This document shows, one piece after another, positions 1 to 6,017 of a DNA stretch of 11,324 nt (within the stretch, counting starts at the first letter, position 1; each line of letters opens with the position of its first letter). Position numbers and translations under genes: made by a program. The notes under the pieces were generated by a model, which worked only from the letters and a program-made list of their open reading frames with translations, was not told the origin of the DNA and did no database searches. The DNA comes from an uncultured Lachnoanaerobaculum sp. (lineage in GTDB: Bacteria; Bacillota; Clostridia; Lachnospirales; Lachnospiraceae). The stretch covers positions 1 to 11,324 of the forward strand of contig CALALP010000086.1 of the NCBI GenBank assembly GCA_937925515.1, given 5' to 3'.

Positions 1-135
1 TCAGATTATATCGGGGCGGTGCTTCACGATGATATTCTGAAGGGAAATGAATTGAAAAACCCCTCTGATCCAAGCAGTATAAATATAGAAAAATTTTTGC
101 CACATCTCACATCTTACTTACTCTTCCCATGGTAA
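1..135 (+). CDS. C-terminal tail of an unidentified protein (5' end outside window)
   Basis: Frame 1 is open from the first base to a TAA at 133-135 and encodes 44 residues (begins SDYIGAVLHDDILKG, ends FLPHLTSYLLFPW). The other two forward frames hit stops within about 40 bases, and the composition looks protein-like, with a mix of charged and hydrophobic residues. I do not recognise a family. The first 50 bases are richer in G+C (ATC GGG GCG GTG) than the neighbours. If real, its 3' end overlaps the convergent SleB gene by 22 bp, and no terminator is visible between the two. It could be chance open frame; 44 codons at a window edge cannot settle it. Confidence 0.4.
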   Translation, partial: SDYIGAVLHDDILKGNELKNPSDPSSINIEKFLPHLTSYLLFPW

Positions 136-800
136 AACACAGTATTTCCTATGACAACGCCCTCTCTCCCATCATTTACCCTAAAAAATATACAACCACT
201 TGTATCATCTCTACCAAGTAATGCCTCTCTTGCAGCCTCATAACTTTTCTTTAATGCACCTCTATCCAAAACCTTGGTAAGTTTTCCGGAGGCAACAGGG
301 CTAAACTGTTTTTTCTGATATATAACACCTCTTATTGTATTTGGAAATCTCGAATCTTTAACTCTATTTATAACTACTGAACCTACTGCAATCTGACATT
401 CCTTAGGTTCTCCCACTGCCTCACATTCTATAAGTGCTGCAAGTAAATCAAGCTCGCCGTCAATCATTGAAACAACTGCACCGTCAAAATGAGTTATTTT
501 CCTAGTTTTTACATTTCCATTTTCATGCCAAGCTCCATTGCTATTTACGGTATAACCGTCAGGGGTTGTGGTATTAACTAAGAGGTAACCATCTTTGTTA
601 AAATAATAGCATTCTCCTATGCCGTCTGCATTTCCGTCAATCCACCTCCATTTACTTGCCGGCCAAGTACCGTCGCCATAATCATACCACCACCCCACTT
701 TTGTTCTTCTCCACCTACCTGCATATACATTTGAAGAAAATGATATAAAAATCATCATTAAAATAAAAAATGCAAAAATGGACTTAGCTAATTTTTTCAT
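114..800 (-). CDS. Secreted SleB-type cell wall hydrolase with N-terminal wall-binding repeats
   Basis: A 228-residue protein predicted to cut peptidoglycan outside the membrane. Residues 1-27 form a signal peptide (KK, then a long hydrophobic core, then VYA before G28). Residues about 36-95 are Trp/Tyr/Gly-rich (GWWYDYGDG, WRWIDGN, CYYFNKDGYL, GAWHENG), resembling choline-binding-like wall repeats. Residues 118-223 are a Hydrolase_2/SleB domain. E127 in the ECEA motif aligns with the catalytic glutamate of SleB-type lytic transglycosylases, and NRV, FSPVA and the C-terminal VFYHG are family landmarks. It is the last gene of the leftward operon, 36 bp after the SH3-SleB gene, with an AAGGA ribosome site about 10 nt before the ATG. 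The SleB family is best known from spore germination, but this architecture fits vegetative wall turnover equally well; the actual role is unknown. Confidence 0.85.
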   Translation of the reverse strand: MKKLAKSIFAFFILMMIFISFSSNVYAGRWRRTKVGWWYDYGDGTWPASKWRWIDGNADGIGECYYFNKDGYLLVNTTTPDGYTVNSNGAWHENGNVKTRKITHFDGAVVSMIDGELDLLAALIECEAVGEPKECQIAVGSVVINRVKDSRFPNTIRGVIYQKKQFSPVASGKLTKVLDRGALKKSYEAAREALLGRDDTSGCIFFRVNDGREGVVIGNTVFYHGKSK

Positions 801-836
801 AAAACCAATTCCTTAACTTTCTCACTTACACTCAAT

Positions 837-2231
837 TTAATAAAATACCATATTTTCAATAACTAACCCCGGACGACCGTTTGCTGTTCTAAAATATAAA
901 CAGCCTCCTGTATTATCCGAACCTGCAAGTGCATCTCTAGCAGCTTGATAACAAGATTCATGAGCTCCTCTTGCTAAAACTCTCTCAAAATTACCGGTAG
1001 CAACAGGTGTAAACTGTCCTCCTTGATATAATACATCTGATATACTATTTGGAAACTGTGAGCTTTGTACTCTATTTACAACGACTGCACCTACTGCAAG
1101 CTTAGATTCATAAGACTCACTTCCTGCCTCACATTCAATAATTGCTGCAAGCATATCTAAATCTCCTGCTTTGGTTGAAATGCTGCCTCCTGAACTAGTT
1201 GTTTTGCTTTTTGCCGCCTTTGTGTCTTTTGCTGTTTTTGTATCTTTTGTGCCTTTTTCTTTTGCAAGTGCCTCTGCCTTTTGGGCTGCCTCCCTTGACG
1301 CTTTTTTAGCATTTTCCTTTGCAGCATATTCTGCCGCCTCTCTCGATGCTTTCTCGGCTGCCTCTTTAGCAAGTCTTTCTGCCTCAAGCCTTGCATTTTC
1401 CTCTTTTATAGTTATACCGACTCCTGTTTCTAATGATAACTCCACAAAGTCCTTACTTACATAGCCTGTTACATCTCCATGTCTTACTGCAATCCAGCCC
1501 TCAACTTCTTTGGCATCTTTATTAACAATTAGATTTGCTCCATTTTCCACTAACTCAACTATATCTGAATCAGTAGAGGCATCTTTTCTAACTCTTAAGC
1601 CGTCTGTAACATTTTTAGCCTTAATATTTACAATAGTTTTTGCATACTCATACGCCTCCATACCTGTAAGAGCATATTCAGTATTTACATATCCCTCTAC
1701 ATCTCCTGACTTAATTTTACTCCAACCGTTTACATTTTCTAAAACTTCTGCTGCATTTCCCTGATATAATTTTCCAATCATCTGAGAATCTTGGTCAGGT
1801 TTTTCTCTTACTACAAGATAATCAGACACTTTAGGAATTAACTTATTTTTCCATTCCTGTTCAGTCTTACTCAACTGTTTAGCTGATGTACTTTCAAGAC
1901 TCTCATCTGTTACAATCTTTATCACTGCATCAGAAGTTGATTCCTGCGAGGCAGGGTCTTCATCACTTTTTAACTCCGAGCTTTCTTTATCTGTAGAACT
2001 CTCTTTATCTTGAGAATTACTTTGAGAAATATTTTTGTTATCTACAGTTGTAGAGGTTACATTTACATTATTATTTGAAACTGCAATATTCTTATGTCTA
2101 AAAGCTCTTATACTTACTGCTGTAATTAATGCACATACTACAGCTACTATTTGAATAACTCTTTTAATATTCTTTTTTAAATATTTAGTTATAGATTTTA
2201 TATTAGTATGTTTTTTTCTATTAGCTTTCAT
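837..2231 (-). CDS. Membrane-anchored SH3-domain SleB-type cell wall hydrolase
   Basis: A 464-residue protein. A basic N-terminus (1-24) is followed by one membrane segment (about 25-42) without a clear cleavage site, so it is probably anchored facing outward. A Ser/Asn/Asp-rich linker (50-125) leads to two bacterial SH3 domains (about 135-190 and 200-266; landmarks LVVREKPD, GWSKI, GYVN and GLRVRKDAS, GWIAV, GYVSKDFVEL). Next comes a long Ala/Lys/Glu-rich segment (277-345), likely helical or a wall spacer, ending in AKDTK-like repeats. The SleB/Hydrolase_2 domain is at 359-464, with the probable catalytic glutamate E368 in ECEA. The protein ends exactly at the domain's VFY. Its start lies inside the 3' end of the Nudix-DUF429 gene (11-bp overlap) and has only a weak ribosome site, which suggests translational coupling. 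About 60 of 106 domain residues match the next gene's SleB domain. Confidence 0.87.
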   Translation of the reverse strand: MKANRKKHTNIKSITKYLKKNIKRVIQIVAVVCALITAVSIRAFRHKNIAVSNNNVNVTSTTVDNKNISQSNSQDKESSTDKESSELKSDEDPASQESTSDAVIKIVTDESLESTSAKQLSKTEQEWKNKLIPKVSDYLVVREKPDQDSQMIGKLYQGNAAEVLENVNGWSKIKSGDVEGYVNTEYALTGMEAYEYAKTIVNIKAKNVTDGLRVRKDASTDSDIVELVENGANLIVNKDAKEVEGWIAVRHGDVTGYVSKDFVELSLETGVGITIKEENARLEAERLAKEAAEKASREAAEYAAKENAKKASREAAQKAEALAKEKGTKDTKTAKDTKAAKSKTTSSGGSISTKAGDLDMLAAIIECEAGSESYESKLAVGAVVVNRVQSSQFPNSISDVLYQGGQFTPVATGNFERVLARGAHESCYQAARDALAGSDNTGGCLYFRTANGRPGLVIENMVFY

Positions 2232-3375
2232 TGATTTTACCCCAAGGTATAGTCATTCTCATAAGAATACCTCTTTTATCACTCATTGGTAGTTCCGGAA
2301 TAACCTGTACTTGCCCCTTTTGTATTAAATTTGCTGTAACTGCCAAACAAGCCGAATCCAATATATCTCCTGTACTACATTTGTATTTTACAGCTAGTTC
2401 TCTAATGTTTTTAACATTAAAATCATCAATATACTTACTAAGAATGTCTACTCTTTGTGTTATACCGTCAAGTTTAGTTTTATTAGTCATAACTGTTTCT
2501 CCTAATAATCTTGAAAAGCAAACCTCAGAATGACTTTCTTTAAGTCTAGTTATAAAGTTCGGATTATTATATAAAAACTCATCTATCTCTCTTATCTTAG
2601 GCATTATGGATATAACCTGCCTACCAAGACTTTTTGAGAGAATTTCTTTATTAAGATTAACCATTTCATCTTCAGAATCAGCGTAAACTGCCTGTCTACA
2701 TGGAACAGCAAATACAGCCATACTTTTACCTACAAGTATACGCCTTGCGAAGCAATCAGGTCTTATATCTCCCATACTTTCAGGCAAGCCTACCACCATG
2801 TTAATCAGCATTTCCTCTACTTCTGAAAATTCTTTTGAGATTTCGTCCATATCCTTACATTTTTTAAGATATAATCTTCTCTCTTTTACATTTGCTACAA
2901 TCCAACCCTCTTTGCAACCGTCAATCCCTATATTCATAGCCCTATCCTTAGTAAAAACATTTAATCGGCTTAATGCTTGTGAAACTATATGAGCTACATT
3001 TCCCTCTCCTGCAAATACCTTGCTATTATAAAAATCGGTATTTATATCAAACCATTTTAAGGGATTAATTTCGCTTATAAGTTCTACATTTTCATTAAGC
3101 ACACCTACATACACTTCAAGACTTGTACCAGTATCATAATACAATATTTTCATCATAGGCGAAAGCTTTATTTTATCTTGGGAAATGCCTGTTTCTTCAA
3201 ATAATTCACGATAAGCACCTGCACTGCTTTCCTCTTTCTCTTCTATCTTTCCACCTACAAAATTGTATAGTCCGATATATGGCTCTTTAACTCTCTTACA
3301 AAATAATATATTTTGTATTAATTTGTCAAATACAACTATTAATGTATATCCCTTAAACTTGCCATTATCAAACAT
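2221..3375 (-). CDS. Nudix hydrolase fused to a DUF429 domain
   Basis: A 384-residue two-domain protein. Residues 1-140 are a Nudix hydrolase of MutT type. The 23-residue Nudix box G42-I64 is complete (G42, E48, R56, E57, E60, E61, G63), so it should bind Mg2+ and cleave a nucleoside diphosphate-X substrate; which one is not predictable. Residues 147-378 match DUF429: MNIGIDGCKEGW, VGLPE, a DCFARR segment, VPCRQAV, MPKIREID, SHSEVCFSRL, a DILDSACLA segment, and a C-terminal P...R.....M motif. DUF429 is thought to have an RNase H-like fold, with function unproven. I normally expect these as separate proteins. An AAGGA sits 7 nt before M147, so the DUF429 part might also be made alone. A GAGGA ribosome site precedes the first ATG. 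It is the first gene of the leftward operon with two wall hydrolases, a link with no obvious metabolic logic. Confidence 0.85.
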   Translation of the reverse strand: MFDNGKFKGYTLIVVFDKLIQNILFCKRVKEPYIGLYNFVGGKIEEKEESSAGAYRELFEETGISQDKIKLSPMMKILYYDTGTSLEVYVGVLNENVELISEINPLKWFDINTDFYNSKVFAGEGNVAHIVSQALSRLNVFTKDRAMNIGIDGCKEGWIVANVKERRLYLKKCKDMDEISKEFSEVEEMLINMVVGLPESMGDIRPDCFARRILVGKSMAVFAVPCRQAVYADSEDEMVNLNKEILSKSLGRQVISIMPKIREIDEFLYNNPNFITRLKESHSEVCFSRLLGETVMTNKTKLDGITQRVDILSKYIDDFNVKNIRELAVKYKCSTGDILDSACLAVTANLIQKGQVQVIPELPMSDKRGILMRMTIPWGKINES

Positions 3376-3396
3376 TGAGTCCTCACATTGTTTCGT

Positions 3397-3455
3397 GTTA
3401 TGTAATATTTGTAATATTAAGTCAACATTATAACATAAAATTTAATAAAACTCTA
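3397..3455 (-). promoter_or_regulatory. Candidate promoter(s) for the leftward Nudix-DUF429/SleB operon
   Basis: Two overlapping candidates are visible on the minus strand. The first has a perfect -10 TATAAT (3427-3432) but a weak -35 TAGAGT (3450-3455) at 17-bp spacing. The second has TTGACT (3420-3425) followed after 17 bp by CATAAC (3397-3402). Either would give a 5' leader of roughly 15-45 nt. The sequence does not decide between them. Confidence 0.4.
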
Positions 3456-3523
3456 GCATAGTTGTAAATATTAGGTGTAGAATTTATTACGACTAATTTG
3501 TGATTTTTTACTTTAGGTAAATT

Positions 3524-3545
3524 CAAGACTCGTTTGCGAGTCTTG
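3524..3545. repeat. Perfect 9-bp inverted repeat (stem-loop 1)
   Basis: CAAGACTCG, then a TTTG loop, then CGAGTCTTG: a perfect 9-bp stem with a 4-nt loop. It starts a run of three stem-loops between divergent genes. It has no U-tract on the plus strand; on the minus strand the stem is followed by AATTTACC, also not a clear terminator. Confidence 0.75.
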
Positions 3546-3598
3546 GTGCGAGATTCACTAAAATTTAGATGATACTTTTACAATGTGAATCTCTGCAC
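3546..3598. repeat. 13-bp inverted repeat with a 26-nt loop (stem-loop 2)
   Basis: GTGC-GAGATTCAC (3546-3558) pairs with GTGAATCTC-t-GCAC (3585-3598), with a single bulged T at 3594. It begins immediately after stem-loop 1. The AT-rich loop contains the internal inverted repeat CTAAA-A-TTTAG and the first copy of TTTAGATGA, which is repeated 60 bp later inside stem-loop 3. Confidence 0.7.
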
Positions 3599-3613
3599 AT
3601 CTTCGCAAAGTGT

Positions 3614-3674
3614 TATATCAGATTTTAGATGACTCCCACTTATAAAAGTGGAGAGTTATCTGAAATCTGATGTA
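3614..3674. repeat. Long near-perfect hairpin, about 25-bp stem (stem-loop 3)
   Basis: The core stem runs from ATCAGATTT at 3617 to AAATCTGAT ending at 3671, closed by CCACTT/AAGTGG around a short ATAA loop. Across about 25 pairs I see only two G-T wobbles and one bulged base, and the outer bases 3614-3616 and 3672-3674 can also pair. The plus-strand sequence after it is T-rich but interrupted (GTACTATTTTATTCT). It could be a palindromic mobile unit (MITE-like), an RNA processing site or the 3' end of a small RNA. It lies upstream of the HAD promoter, so it should not be in that mRNA's leader. Confidence 0.75.
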
Positions 3675-3706
3675 CTATTTTATTCTATAAATCTTAAATT
3701 ATGTTA

Positions 3707-3735
3707 TTAACATTATTACAATTATACGATATAAT
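3707..3735 (+). promoter_or_regulatory. Near-consensus sigma-A promoter for the HAD gene
   Basis: TTAACA at 3707-3712 (5 of 6 consensus bases), a 17-bp spacer and a perfect TATAAT at 3730-3735. The expected start of transcription is near 3742, about 20 nt before the ATG at 3763. The position supports ATG rather than the upstream TTG as the translation start, since the TTG would leave almost no room for a ribosome site. Confidence 0.75.
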
Positions 3736-3762
3736 TATAAAAAGAATTTGACAGGAGAGAAT

Positions 3763-4590
3763 ATGAGAAAACCTATAATTGCACTTATATATGACTTTGA
3801 TAGAACATTATGCACAAAAGACATGCAAGAATATGGTTTTATTCCAAATCTAGGAATGACACCAAGAGAATTCTGGTCAGAAGTCAATGACATGACTGAC
3901 AAAAAAGAAATGGATAATATATTGGCATATATGTATAAAATGGTGGAAAAGGCAAGAGATAAACATATTGCGATTTCTTATGACACATTCAAGGAACTTG
4001 GAGGGGGCATAGAATATTTTGAAGGTGTAGATACTTGGTTTGATAGGATAAATGCTTACGCCTTAAGTTTAGGTGTAAGAGTTGAACATTATATCGTATC
4101 TTCAGGTATTAAAGAGATTATTGAGGGAACGACTATTGCAAAGTATTTTAAGCGAATATATGCTTGTGAGTTTTTATATGATTATAACGGCACAATACAA
4201 TGGCCTAAAATTGTATTAAATTATACCACTAAAACACAATTTCTTTTTAGAATCAATAAAGGAGTTCTAACTGTTGACAGTAGAAGTTCAGAAAAGTTAA
4301 ATAAATTTACGCCACAAAAAGAACGAAGAATCCCTTTTGAAAATATGATTTATATAGGGGACGGAATTACAGATGTTCCTTGTATGAAACTTGTTCGTTT
4401 AAATGGTGGGCAGTCCATAGCAGTATATGATCCTGAAAAAGGAAAAAATAAGGCTAATGATTTACTTGAGGGAGAAAGAGTAAATTTTATAGCATCAGCA
4501 GATTATTGTGAGGGGAGTGATATTGAGGTCATAGTAAAGGCTATCATGGATAAGATTTATGCAACTACACAAATGCAAAGTTTACAATAG
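3763..4590 (+). CDS. HAD-superfamily phosphatase-like hydrolase
   Basis: A 275-residue cytoplasmic protein. The start was set at ATG 3763, which has AGGAGAG at 3753-3759 just before it; an in-frame TTG at 3748 lies upstream but has no ribosome site. HAD motif I is DFDRT (D11, D13, T15; D11 the expected nucleophile, D13 the acid/base). Motif II is the SSG at 113-115, the motif III lysine is probably in the TTKTQFLFRINKG segment near 157, and motif IV is GDGITD (199-204). The cap between motifs I and II is about 95 residues, mostly helical, as in phosphoserine-phosphatase-like members. From memory, closely similar proteins are widespread in Lachnospiraceae and relatives under the name HAD family hydrolase. 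The substrate is unknown. It is probably co-transcribed with the membrane protein gene 25 bp downstream. Confidence 0.88.
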   Translation: MRKPIIALIYDFDRTLCTKDMQEYGFIPNLGMTPREFWSEVNDMTDKKEMDNILAYMYKMVEKARDKHIAISYDTFKELGGGIEYFEGVDTWFDRINAYALSLGVRVEHYIVSSGIKEIIEGTTIAKYFKRIYACEFLYDYNGTIQWPKIVLNYTTKTQFLFRINKGVLTVDSRSSEKLNKFTPQKERRIPFENMIYIGDGITDVPCMKLVRLNGGQSIAVYDPEKGKNKANDLLEGERVNFIASADYCEGSDIEVIVKAIMDKIYATTQMQSLQ

Positions 4591-4615
4591 CATTACTAAA
4601 AAAGGGGGAGATATT

Positions 4616-5686
4616 ATGAAAAAAGTTATAGCGTATTTTATAATTAGTTTATTTATTATCGCATTACTTTTTCAATCAAGTTCCTATGCCAACTCTCCAC
4701 CACCAAAAGATGACTTTGAACTTCATCTTATATTTGAAAATGTAGATAATGAATATCCTTGTTATGCTACCATACTTTGGGACGAAATATTTGAAGAAAG
4801 TAATCATAAAGATTCCTTATATGACACTGATCCACAAAAAGCATACGAGATTTCTACTGCATTTGCAAACTATAAAGATGTTGATAATTATAATGTTCCA
4901 AAAACTTGGTGGAAATGCTCTGAAGATACTAAGCTTATTTGGTCAACTTACAGAAAAGGAAATTTTAAAGTTCTGATATATTTCCCTGATTTAGAAGAGT
5001 TTATAGTAAGTAAGGAATATGCTAGAGGTTATGCTGCTAACTATTACTCTGTAAATATAAAAAAAGCATTGAATAACTTAAAAAAGGGAAATCATGAACT
5101 TAAAATTGAAAAAGGAAAGGGATTTAAGCAAGAGGTAAATAATCTTTTATGGCGTATGTTTTTTACTATAGCTATTGAACTTTTCATTGCCCTATTATTT
5201 GGTTTTCGTAAGATAAAGCAAATATTAATAATATTTTTCACTAATGTATTTACTCAACTACTTTTAAATATATTAATGAACTTATTGATATACAATGAAG
5301 TAGCAGATTACTTTATTATTTTAGTAGTAGTAGAGTTTTTAGTCTTTATATTAGAGTCCTCAATATATATTAAATTTTTAAATAAGTTTAGTAAAAAACC
5401 TGCCTCTAATGCCAAAATTGTTACATACACTTTTATAGCGAACTTAATTTCATTATTTTTGGGTCTTTTATTAAGCATAGGTGCAGAGGTAAATATACTA
5501 TATCTTTTTTATATACCATTTATAATTTTTTCAATGTTGTTTTCTGATTTAAGACTTTTATTTTACATGCTTTTTATAGCCTCTCCTTTTGGAAATATTT
5601 TTTTTAACAGTATGTTTTCAGTGCTTTTAATCCCTGAACCGATAAGGCTTATATTTTTTGCGATATTAAAACTGCTTTTGCCTTAG
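4616..5686 (+). CDS. Secreted-domain multi-pass membrane protein of unknown function
   Basis: A 356-residue protein. The start was set at ATG 4616, preceded 5 nt away by GGGGGAG; the open frame extends to 4559, but that part overlaps the HAD gene and has no ribosome site. Residues 1-25 look like a signal peptide (MKK, hydrophobic core, SSYA before NSPPP). Residues 26-175 are polar and predicted to lie outside the cell. From about 178 to the C-terminus there are roughly five to seven membrane segments (about 178-197, 202-225, 231-253, 268-288, 293-309, 311-337, 340-356). The segment FFTNVFTQLLLN and the following charged VVVEFLVFILESSIY segment are the most motif-like parts; they recall an uncharacterised Firmicute membrane family, but I cannot name it. 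No enzyme or transporter motif is visible. It follows the HAD gene by 25 bp, so a joint transcript is likely. Confidence 0.8.
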   Translation: MKKVIAYFIISLFIIALLFQSSSYANSPPPKDDFELHLIFENVDNEYPCYATILWDEIFEESNHKDSLYDTDPQKAYEISTAFANYKDVDNYNVPKTWWKCSEDTKLIWSTYRKGNFKVLIYFPDLEEFIVSKEYARGYAANYYSVNIKKALNNLKKGNHELKIEKGKGFKQEVNNLLWRMFFTIAIELFIALLFGFRKIKQILIIFFTNVFTQLLLNILMNLLIYNEVADYFIILVVVEFLVFILESSIYIKFLNKFSKKPASNAKIVTYTFIANLISLFLGLLLSIGAEVNILYLFYIPFIIFSMLFSDLRLLFYMLFIASPFGNIFFNSMFSVLLIPEPIRLIFFAILKLLLP

Positions 5687-5787
5687 CTAAAAACCTAAAA
5701 AATGCATTTTTTTACAAACATGTTTAAATATTCCACTTATATTAATAAAGATAATACATAATAAAGAAATTCCTACTAAATTACTAC

Positions 5788-5816
5788 TTGTAAATTTTAT
5801 CTTGTCAATATATAAT
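5788..5816 (+). promoter_or_regulatory. Probable suf operon promoter
   Basis: TTGTAA (5788-5793), a 17-bp spacer and a perfect TATAAT (5811-5816). Transcription would start near 5823, giving a leader of about 195 nt before sufC. This is the best promoter match between the upstream gene and sufC. A weaker alternative nearer the gene is TTACAG-N17-TATACT at 5957-5985. Confidence 0.6.
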
Positions 5817-5882
5817 CTTAGATACTCTCAAAAAGAGAGCATTCGCATAATAAGACTATCACTTTAAGAGTGAGTATAAAAA

Positions 5883-5931
5883 AATAAGCTTATCATGGTT
5901 AAAATTTGCTCTTTGCCATGATAAGCCTATT
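5883..5931 (-). terminator. Terminator-like hairpin facing the minus strand, inside the suf leader
   Basis: AATAAGCTTATCATGG (5883-5898) pairs with CCATGATAAGCCTATT (5916-5931): 16 bp with one mismatch and a 17-nt loop. Read on the minus strand the stem runs straight into TTATTTTTTTATA, a classic intrinsic-terminator U-tract. Read on the plus strand it is followed by TAACGTACTTT, a poor U-tract. No minus-strand gene that would need it is seen to its right. On the plus strand it would instead be a leader structure of the suf mRNA. Confidence 0.55.
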
Positions 5932-5957
5932 AACGTACTTTAATGGTTTGTCTTAAT

Positions 5958-5981
5958 TACAGTTTATTTAGTAGCACTGTA
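5958..5981. promoter_or_regulatory. Candidate operator: TACAGT-N12-ACTGTA inverted repeat before sufC
   Basis: Perfect 6-bp half-sites with a 12-bp spacer, centred about 48 bp before the sufC ATG. The repeat overlaps the weak promoter pair TTACAG-N17-TATACT (5957-5985), so a dimeric regulator bound here could block it. It does not match the IscR consensus I know, and no regulator gene is present nearby. Confidence 0.3.
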
Positions 5982-6017
5982 TACTATTATCCATAATCAT
6001 TTTATATAGGAGGAAAA

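Larger units (their letters stand above)
3376..3762. other. Divergent intergenic region with three stem-loops and divergent promoters
   Basis: This 387-bp stretch separates the leftward Nudix-DUF429 gene from the rightward HAD gene. From left to right it holds the leftward promoter candidates (3397-3455), a weak rightward promoter-like pair TTGTAA-N17-TATTAC (3462-3490), three consecutive stem-loops (3524-3674) and the strong HAD promoter (3707-3735). No open frame of convincing length or composition is present. A 9-base direct repeat, TTTAGATGA, recurs exactly 60 bp apart (3564-3572 and 3624-3632). Confidence 0.7.
5687..6017. other. Intergenic region and probable suf operon leader
   Basis: This 331-bp stretch lies between the membrane protein gene and sufC. 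The first 100 bases (5687-5787) are AT-rich and I see nothing functional in them beyond a perfect AT-rich palindrome, AAAAAATGCATTTTTT (5697-5712). A good promoter is at 5788-5816. Downstream come small pairings (CTCTC-AAAAA-GAGAG at 5825-5839; ATACTC/GAGTAT 5822-5827 with 5872-5877; CACT/AGTG 5860-5872), a 16-bp hairpin (5883-5931), an inverted repeat (5958-5981) and the sufC ribosome site. No T-box, SAM or other known riboswitch consensus was recognised. Confidence 0.7.

Noticed and set aside
1171..1464. Rightward open frame of 97 codons within the SH3-SleB gene
   Set aside because: It is the antisense of the Ala/Lys-rich spacer, with low-complexity Ala/Ser/Phe composition and no ribosome site. 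The same applies to the overlapping leftward frame at 1157-1396.
3748..3762. TTG start five codons upstream of the HAD protein's ATG
   Set aside because: It lies only a few bases after the predicted transcription start and has no ribosome site, whereas ATG 3763 has AGGAGAG at the right distance.
3376..3762. CRISPR array or attC-like site in the stem-loop region
   Set aside because: No regularly spaced identical repeats are present; the only direct repeat is one 9-mer pair, and no integron-type core sites are seen.
4559..4615. Upstream ATG extending the membrane protein by 19 residues
   Set aside because: It overlaps the HAD gene, has no ribosome site and would bury the signal peptide. GGGGGAG before ATG 4616 fits better.
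5697..5712. Palindrome AAAAAATGCATTTTTT as terminator of the HAD/membrane protein operon
   Set aside because: It has no loop and only two G/C bases in the stem, so it would be too weak. It is probably a chance feature of AT-rich DNA.
5802..5816. TTGTCA followed by TATAAT as a promoter
   Set aside because: The two elements are only 3 bp apart; the same -10 has TTGTAA at 17 bp instead.
5823..6017. T-box, SAM or other known riboswitch in the suf leader
   Set aside because: No TGGNACCGCG-like antiterminator, no SAM-I core and no plus-strand terminator were found.
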